This document shows positions 60,456-64,000 of a stretch of 64,000 nucleotides of DNA, in pieces. The translations under genes and the position numbers were made by a program. This stretch comes from Candidatus Aenigmatarchaeota archaeon (GTDB lineage: Archaea > Aenigmatarchaeota > Aenigmatarchaeia > CG10238-14 > SCSR01). Where the stretch lies: NCBI GenBank assembly GCA_016187415.1, contig JACPJT010000001.1:1-64000 (forward strand). The letters run 5' to 3'. The notes under the pieces are model-generated. The model saw only the letters and a list, made by a program, of their open reading frames with translations, made no database searches and was not told the origin of the DNA. Position 1 is the first letter of the stretch, and each line of letters starts with the position of its first letter.

Positions 60456-62189
60456 TTAATTATCAATACCCATTGCTTTTACACCATTCATATAAAACCT
60501 GATTGCCATATGTGGTACAAAATCTCTTAAATATTGAGTAGGGTCCTCGCCTACGGTTTCACATAATTTCAATACTTCTCCGATAGCAACTTGATGACTG
60601 ATTAAGTGCGCATCAAATCTAGCTAATCCCTCTTCATCTCTTTGACGTTCAACTTGTTTTCTAAGTGTGTGCGCAGTATTAATGTAAACTTTCCCTTGTG
60701 ACGGATCCAGTTTGCTAGTTAAATGCATTTCCTGTAAATCAAATTCTGTTCTGTGAACAACATAAGATATTAATCTCCTTCCTCCTCTAATATGTCTGTA
60801 TTCACCATCTCCTGTTTGTTCATAAGTTGGTCTTCCCTTTGTTTGCTCAGGTGTTTTCCCATTCCCTTTCCCTTGGATTCTTGTTACACCTCTTCCGCCA
60901 GTTGGTGACACACTTAATATTGGGTCTTCTTTCACACCTGGAACAAGAACATGCCCGCCTAAGAAAAGTTCTTTCCTTAAATCTTTCCATGTGGTGTCTA
61001 ATGAATTTATGAATGTATCCGTGAGTTCGGCAAGCTTATCACTTTCGGTTTTATTTACCACTTGGTATTTTCTTAGTTCATCACCAACATGTTTTTTGAG
61101 TTTGTCAACAATATCTAAGAATCCATCGAATTCGGTATTTCTAATAAAACTATCACGATTTATATTAGGCGTTAGAAAATTTTGTGTGATAAATCCTGTA
61201 ACATTTTCAGATGCTAAAGGAGTGCCCATCAAATCTGTTTCTAGTTGTGGTAATTGTACTACTAAAACACCTCTATCATATACGCGGATAGCAGTTGGTG
61301 CCTTTTGAGGTGTGTATACTATGTAGCATCTTACAGTCCCATTTTGTGTCTTGCCTGAAGAATCAGTAAATGGCACATTTATTGTCTCATCTGTTATAAC
61401 TGTTCCATTATATTCTAGAGGTTTTAGTCGTGTCTGTTTTTTCCCGCCCCACGTACCTATAAATATTTGTGCCCTATTTTCTCTCAATAGAGGATCGTAC
61501 ATTTCTCTTAGTTCTTTTGGAAGGTTTCTAAGCAAATGATCCATTTGCCTGTCTGGAATACCTTGGACAACGGTTCTCACACCATGTTTAAATGGTACAT
61601 GTGGTTCGAGGTTTCCTTCGCCAACAACGTCTATATTAACGTCTCTATTGTTCTTAAAATCGCGCATGCTGGGCCATTCACCTATATAGTAGCAGATATC
61701 GGGTGTTTTTGACGAAGTGACACGTAAACCTGATGAGCGAAACTGTTCTGAAATTTTTTGGTTAACACTATCATATACTTTCTCAGGAGCTTCTCCAAAT
61801 CTTGAATATGGTCTAGTATACATTCGCATAGTAGTTGAATCTGAGAAATTTCCATATGCCCAAAGACCGACAGCTTTTTTACCTATCAGCATTTGCTTAT
61901 CCCTTTTATTAGATAACCCCACTTTCTCAGGAGCGTGCAATAAAGTCTGCCACATCATTCCAGTGCCATCATCTTGAATAATTATTCTCGGTGCTCTAGC
62001 ACCGTTTCTCTGAGTATAATCCTTGTTAAATAAAACCAAAACTCTAATTGATGGTAAGCCAAATTCTAACATGTTGTCGACTGAGTTAGAAACATACTCT
62101 TTCAAGGCGTCTACGGGATTTCTATAAGATTGCGCCAATTGTGCTATTAAATATCTCTGATCACCAATTGCAGCTTTGACTAATGGCAT
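60456..62189 (-). CDS. GHKL (Hsp90-like) ATPase
   Basis: 577 residues. The Bergerat fold is clear: N-box ALKEYVSNSVDNM (29-40; E31, N38/N39 region), G1 DDGTGM (73-78) and G2 GKKAVGLWAYGNFS (103-116). A second-domain pattern follows (RCYIVYTPQKAPTAIRVYDRG, FLTPNINRDSFIRN), like MORC and other GHKL-S5 proteins. The C-terminus has a Gly/Lys-rich linker and an all-helical end. Regulator and Rossmann genes flank it on the same strand, 4 nt and 31 nt away. MORC-like ATPases occur in defence systems, so such a role is possible. Confidence 0.88.
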   Translation of the reverse strand: MPLVKAAIGDQRYLIAQLAQSYRNPVDALKEYVSNSVDNMLEFGLPSIRVLVLFNKDYTQRNGARAPRIIIQDDGTGMMWQTLLHAPEKVGLSNKRDKQMLIGKKAVGLWAYGNFSDSTTMRMYTRPYSRFGEAPEKVYDSVNQKISEQFRSSGLRVTSSKTPDICYYIGEWPSMRDFKNNRDVNIDVVGEGNLEPHVPFKHGVRTVVQGIPDRQMDHLLRNLPKELREMYDPLLRENRAQIFIGTWGGKKQTRLKPLEYNGTVITDETINVPFTDSSGKTQNGTVRCYIVYTPQKAPTAIRVYDRGVLVVQLPQLETDLMGTPLASENVTGFITQNFLTPNINRDSFIRNTEFDGFLDIVDKLKKHVGDELRKYQVVNKTESDKLAELTDTFINSLDTTWKDLRKELFLGGHVLVPGVKEDPILSVSPTGGRGVTRIQGKGNGKTPEQTKGRPTYEQTGDGEYRHIRGGRRLISYVVHRTEFDLQEMHLTSKLDPSQGKVYINTAHTLRKQVERQRDEEGLARFDAHLISHQVAIGEVLKLCETVGEDPTQYLRDFVPHMAIRFYMNGVKAMGIDN

Positions 62190-62193
62190 AATA

Positions 62194-62994
62194 TCACCTT
62201 ATCCTAAACACTCCCAGCTTCACAAATCTTTTCCATTCTTGATCGCTGTATAGTGCATTTGCAAGTGTTGTCAAGTAACCTACTAATTTCGGATCCAATT
62301 TTTTTGTCAATTCACGTCTTTCGGAATCATCGACATGTTTATAATGTTCCAATTCCTCAATGAGCGTTAACAACAATTCTCTAACATTGGATACTCTTTC
62401 TTTTGGCGGCGTATCTGTTTTTGATTGTAAATGTTTCCATTCACCCGGAAGTCTCTCAGACTCTAAATAATTTACTACTGAAAAAAGTGCGTCTTTAGCT
62501 GTTTTAAGAGCTTCGTTGGCTTTTCCGGATTCTCCCATTCCAGGTTGTCTATAATATGGCACTGGACTTAAGTCGATTTCATCAACAGGCGCAAAATATT
62601 TTAGCCCAGTTGCGTCATACATTTTTTTGCGCAAAGCACCTTTTATTAAGTATGGGTTTTTAACTCTCTTCGACAACCAATTTGATATAGTAGAATGTTT
62701 AATGCCAGTAGTTCTAGCAAATTCACTCGTCCCGATTTTTTTGTCTGTTAACCATTTCTCAAGATCTTTATACCATTCACCAATCTCAAAAAAAGGTTTT
62801 AATTGTTCTATACCCAAGTCATCATATAATTGCTTGGCATTTTTTTCAGTAGGTGCAGATTTTCTATGCAGATAATCTCCTATAGTTTGACGTGGCATCG
62901 AAGATGCTTGAGAATAAGCCGTGATGGATCCGTATCTTTCATTTATACGACTCTTCAGTAATTCTCTCCAGGTTGGTTTTTTTGTCTCTTCCAT
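62194..62994 (-). CDS. Two-domain HTH (Cro/XRE-like) protein, first gene of the operon
   Basis: 266 residues. Two helix-turn-helix domains: residues 5-60 (INERYGSITAYSQASSMPRQ, TIGDYLHRKSAPTEK) and 70-130 (KKIGTSEFARTTGIKHSTIS, NWLSKRVKN). The rest is helical (LLTLIEELEHYKHVDDSER) with no enzyme motif. ATG 62994 is chosen because the TATA box (63027-63034) would place the mRNA 5' end inside the longer frame. It probably controls the shared divergent promoter. Confidence 0.82.
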   Translation of the reverse strand: MEETKKPTWRELLKSRINERYGSITAYSQASSMPRQTIGDYLHRKSAPTEKNAKQLYDDLGIEQLKPFFEIGEWYKDLEKWLTDKKIGTSEFARTTGIKHSTISNWLSKRVKNPYLIKGALRKKMYDATGLKYFAPVDEIDLSPVPYYRQPGMGESGKANEALKTAKDALFSVVNYLESERLPGEWKHLQSKTDTPPKERVSNVRELLLTLIEELEHYKHVDDSERRELTKKLDPKLVGYLTTLANALYSDQEWKRFVKLGVFRIR

Positions 62995-63026
62995 AATAAC
63001 ACTTGAAGGATAAAGTGTATACTCCA

Positions 63027-63056
63027 CTTATAAATGATACCACGAAGCTTTAAATA
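63027..63056. promoter_or_regulatory. Divergent promoter between the HTH operon and the 63080 gene
   Basis: CTTATAAA (63027-63034) reads as a TATA box on the minus strand, about 33 nt before the chosen ATG. CTTTAAATA (63048-63056) serves the plus strand about 24-32 nt before ATG 63080. The HTH protein may bind between or over them. Confidence 0.55.
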
Positions 63057-63079
63057 CTTTACTAAATAGTAGTGAATCT

Positions 63080-64000
63080 ATGGATAATGACAGTTGGCGA
63101 GCACAGTTCATGGCTTTGGTAAGCAGATTAGTAGACGATGGTCTAAAAGACGCAGATCTAAGATTGATTAAAGCAAAAACAGCTCTAAGAGAAAAAATAA
63201 TAACCGAAGCAAAAGAGGTTTTTCAGACTAAAAGAGGACCGGAACAAGATGCATATGCAGCACATTTGAAAGATATAAACTATCTATCGCTTTTATTATC
63301 GTTAACCGAAAAAGAAACCAAGCCTAGAAGGGACGCTGTTAAAGAATCACCACTAACATACGCGTATCTGGAAAGCGTTATGGGCGATATAGTTAAAAAA
63401 CATGGTTATATTAGTGCAAAATTGGTGGATCCAGATCCTGAAAGAGCTAGAATAGCTGGCTATTTGCTGTCACGAGGTTCTAAAAGACTAAACTTGGAGA
63501 AGGATCCGAAATCAAAACCCAATGACACACATTTTATACCAATAAAAGAAGTAAGAGTTGGCAAAAGAAGTTTAACATATGATGGTAAAGGAATAGGCGA
63601 TTTGCTAAGAGAATATTTTGATAAACGTGATAGAGTCGATGTGACTGATTTCTCTAAAGAGTATGGTTTTCCTGATAATGAGAGCAGGCACGTCATAGCT
63701 ATGCTAGCTGCAGTACTATACAAGAATCAATATCAAGGCGAAGGTTGGGAAAAATCAACATATAAAGGAAAAACGATTTATACAAAAGATCCAATCTTAA
63801 ATCAGGATAGAGTTAATCAATACGTTACTAAAATGGATAAATATGCTGAAAAAGGATCTAGGTTTAAAGCCGATGATATAGACAGTAAACATCCAGAATT
63901 GGTTGAGCAACTTCTTCATTCTAAAATACAAGGGGACGGAACATTTATGGAAAAAGAAAATGTAGGTGAACTTACAATTAGAGGAGCACATGTATATTAT
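63080..64000 (+). CDS. Uncharacterised protein, cut by the window end
   Basis: At least 307 codons without a stop. The ATG follows TATA at leaderless-like distance. The N-terminus is helical (DNDSWRAQFMALVSRLVDDG). Repeated elements of the form IHR-like SRGSKRLNLEKDPKSKP and the segment DRVDVTDFSKEYGFPDNESR, with later RVNQYVTKMDKYAEKG, suggest tandem winged-helix domains. No catalytic motif seen so far. It is divergent from the HTH-GHKL operon and may belong to the same system. Confidence 0.75.
   Translation, partial: MDNDSWRAQFMALVSRLVDDGLKDADLRLIKAKTALREKIITEAKEVFQTKRGPEQDAYAAHLKDINYLSLLLSLTEKETKPRRDAVKESPLTYAYLESVMGDIVKKHGYISAKLVDPDPERARIAGYLLSRGSKRLNLEKDPKSKPNDTHFIPIKEVRVGKRSLTYDGKGIGDLLREYFDKRDRVDVTDFSKEYGFPDNESRHVIAMLAAVLYKNQYQGEGWEKSTYKGKTIYTKDPILNQDRVNQYVTKMDKYAEKGSRFKADDIDSKHPELVEQLLHSKIQGDGTFMEKENVGELTIRGAHVYY

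Overview
The window comes from an archaeon, most likely a small-genome DPANN-type lineage (inference from gene content; no phylogeny was possible). The archaeal signature genes are TFB, histone, TFS, hypusine-type aIF5A with deoxyhypusine synthase, GatDE, Nob1, Cbf5, PCNA, GINS, aRF1, Sec11, and eL14, eL19, eL32, eL34, eL40, eL42 and eS27. The primase is a single-chain fusion of the PriS core with the PriL iron-sulfur domain, a form known from Nanoarchaeum and relatives. Many starts follow a GTGAT/GGTGA Shine-Dalgarno; others look leaderless behind a TATA box.

Layout. 1-2222: the 3' part of a 23S rRNA gene, interrupted by a LAGLIDADG intron and by a 107-nt ORF-less insertion, and carrying changes at several universally conserved positions. 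2234-3073: one orphan gene between 17-nt direct repeats. 3086-4592: a solo cas1 with a DEDD exonuclease and no visible CRISPR array. 4805-8856: aIF5A-histone, nob1, tfb, an orphan coiled-coil gene, and a cobalamin adenosyltransferase. 8858-17104: a TIM-barrel enzyme and a block of unknown genes that includes two nucleotidyltransferases, two ~600-residue proteins and a pair of paralogues. 17163-24421: YchF-type GTPase, a damaged CTP synthase, and gatD, a homing endonuclease and an intron-split gatE. 24414-31842: SET protein, FAD oxidoreductase, deoxyhypusine synthase with a SpeD-like gene, a tRNA methylthiotransferase, a DRG-like GTPase, and PH and TRAM proteins. 31988-45624: tRNA-Ser and an information-processing block (cbf5, eL14, eL34, DUF106, secY, uL15, uL30, uS5, uL18, eL19, eL32, uL6, uS8, PCNA, OB protein, TFS, Sec11, DUF99, eL40). 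A glycosyltransferase and a nickel superoxide dismutase with its maturation protease are inserted between uL30 and uS5. 45656-50023: intron-bearing tRNA-Cys beside cysS, primase, GINS, eL42, eS27. 50064-59037: chaperones, a sugar-phosphate cyclase, aRF1, valS, a possible structured RNA and a permease. 59105-64000: an AT-rich region with a regulator, a GHKL ATPase and a Rossmann-fold protein, opposite a divergent gene cut by the window end.

Two themes stand out. The first is RNA processing and intron mobility. A 17-nt insertion splits the invariant GLE/IHQQL motif of gatE and folds into a bulge-helix-bulge whose predicted cuts restore the frame exactly, with a free-standing homing endonuclease directly upstream. 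tRNA-Cys has a 20-nt intron in its anticodon stem, and 23S rRNA has two insertions. The second is an unusual termination and peptidyl-transfer apparatus. The 23S rRNA differs at residues equivalent to E. coli A1916, A2059, C2452, A2503 and G2661 and lacks the helix-71 core, while aRF1 has GGM in place of the universal GGQ. The rRNA comparisons were made from memory against E. coli and Haloarcula and need a proper alignment.
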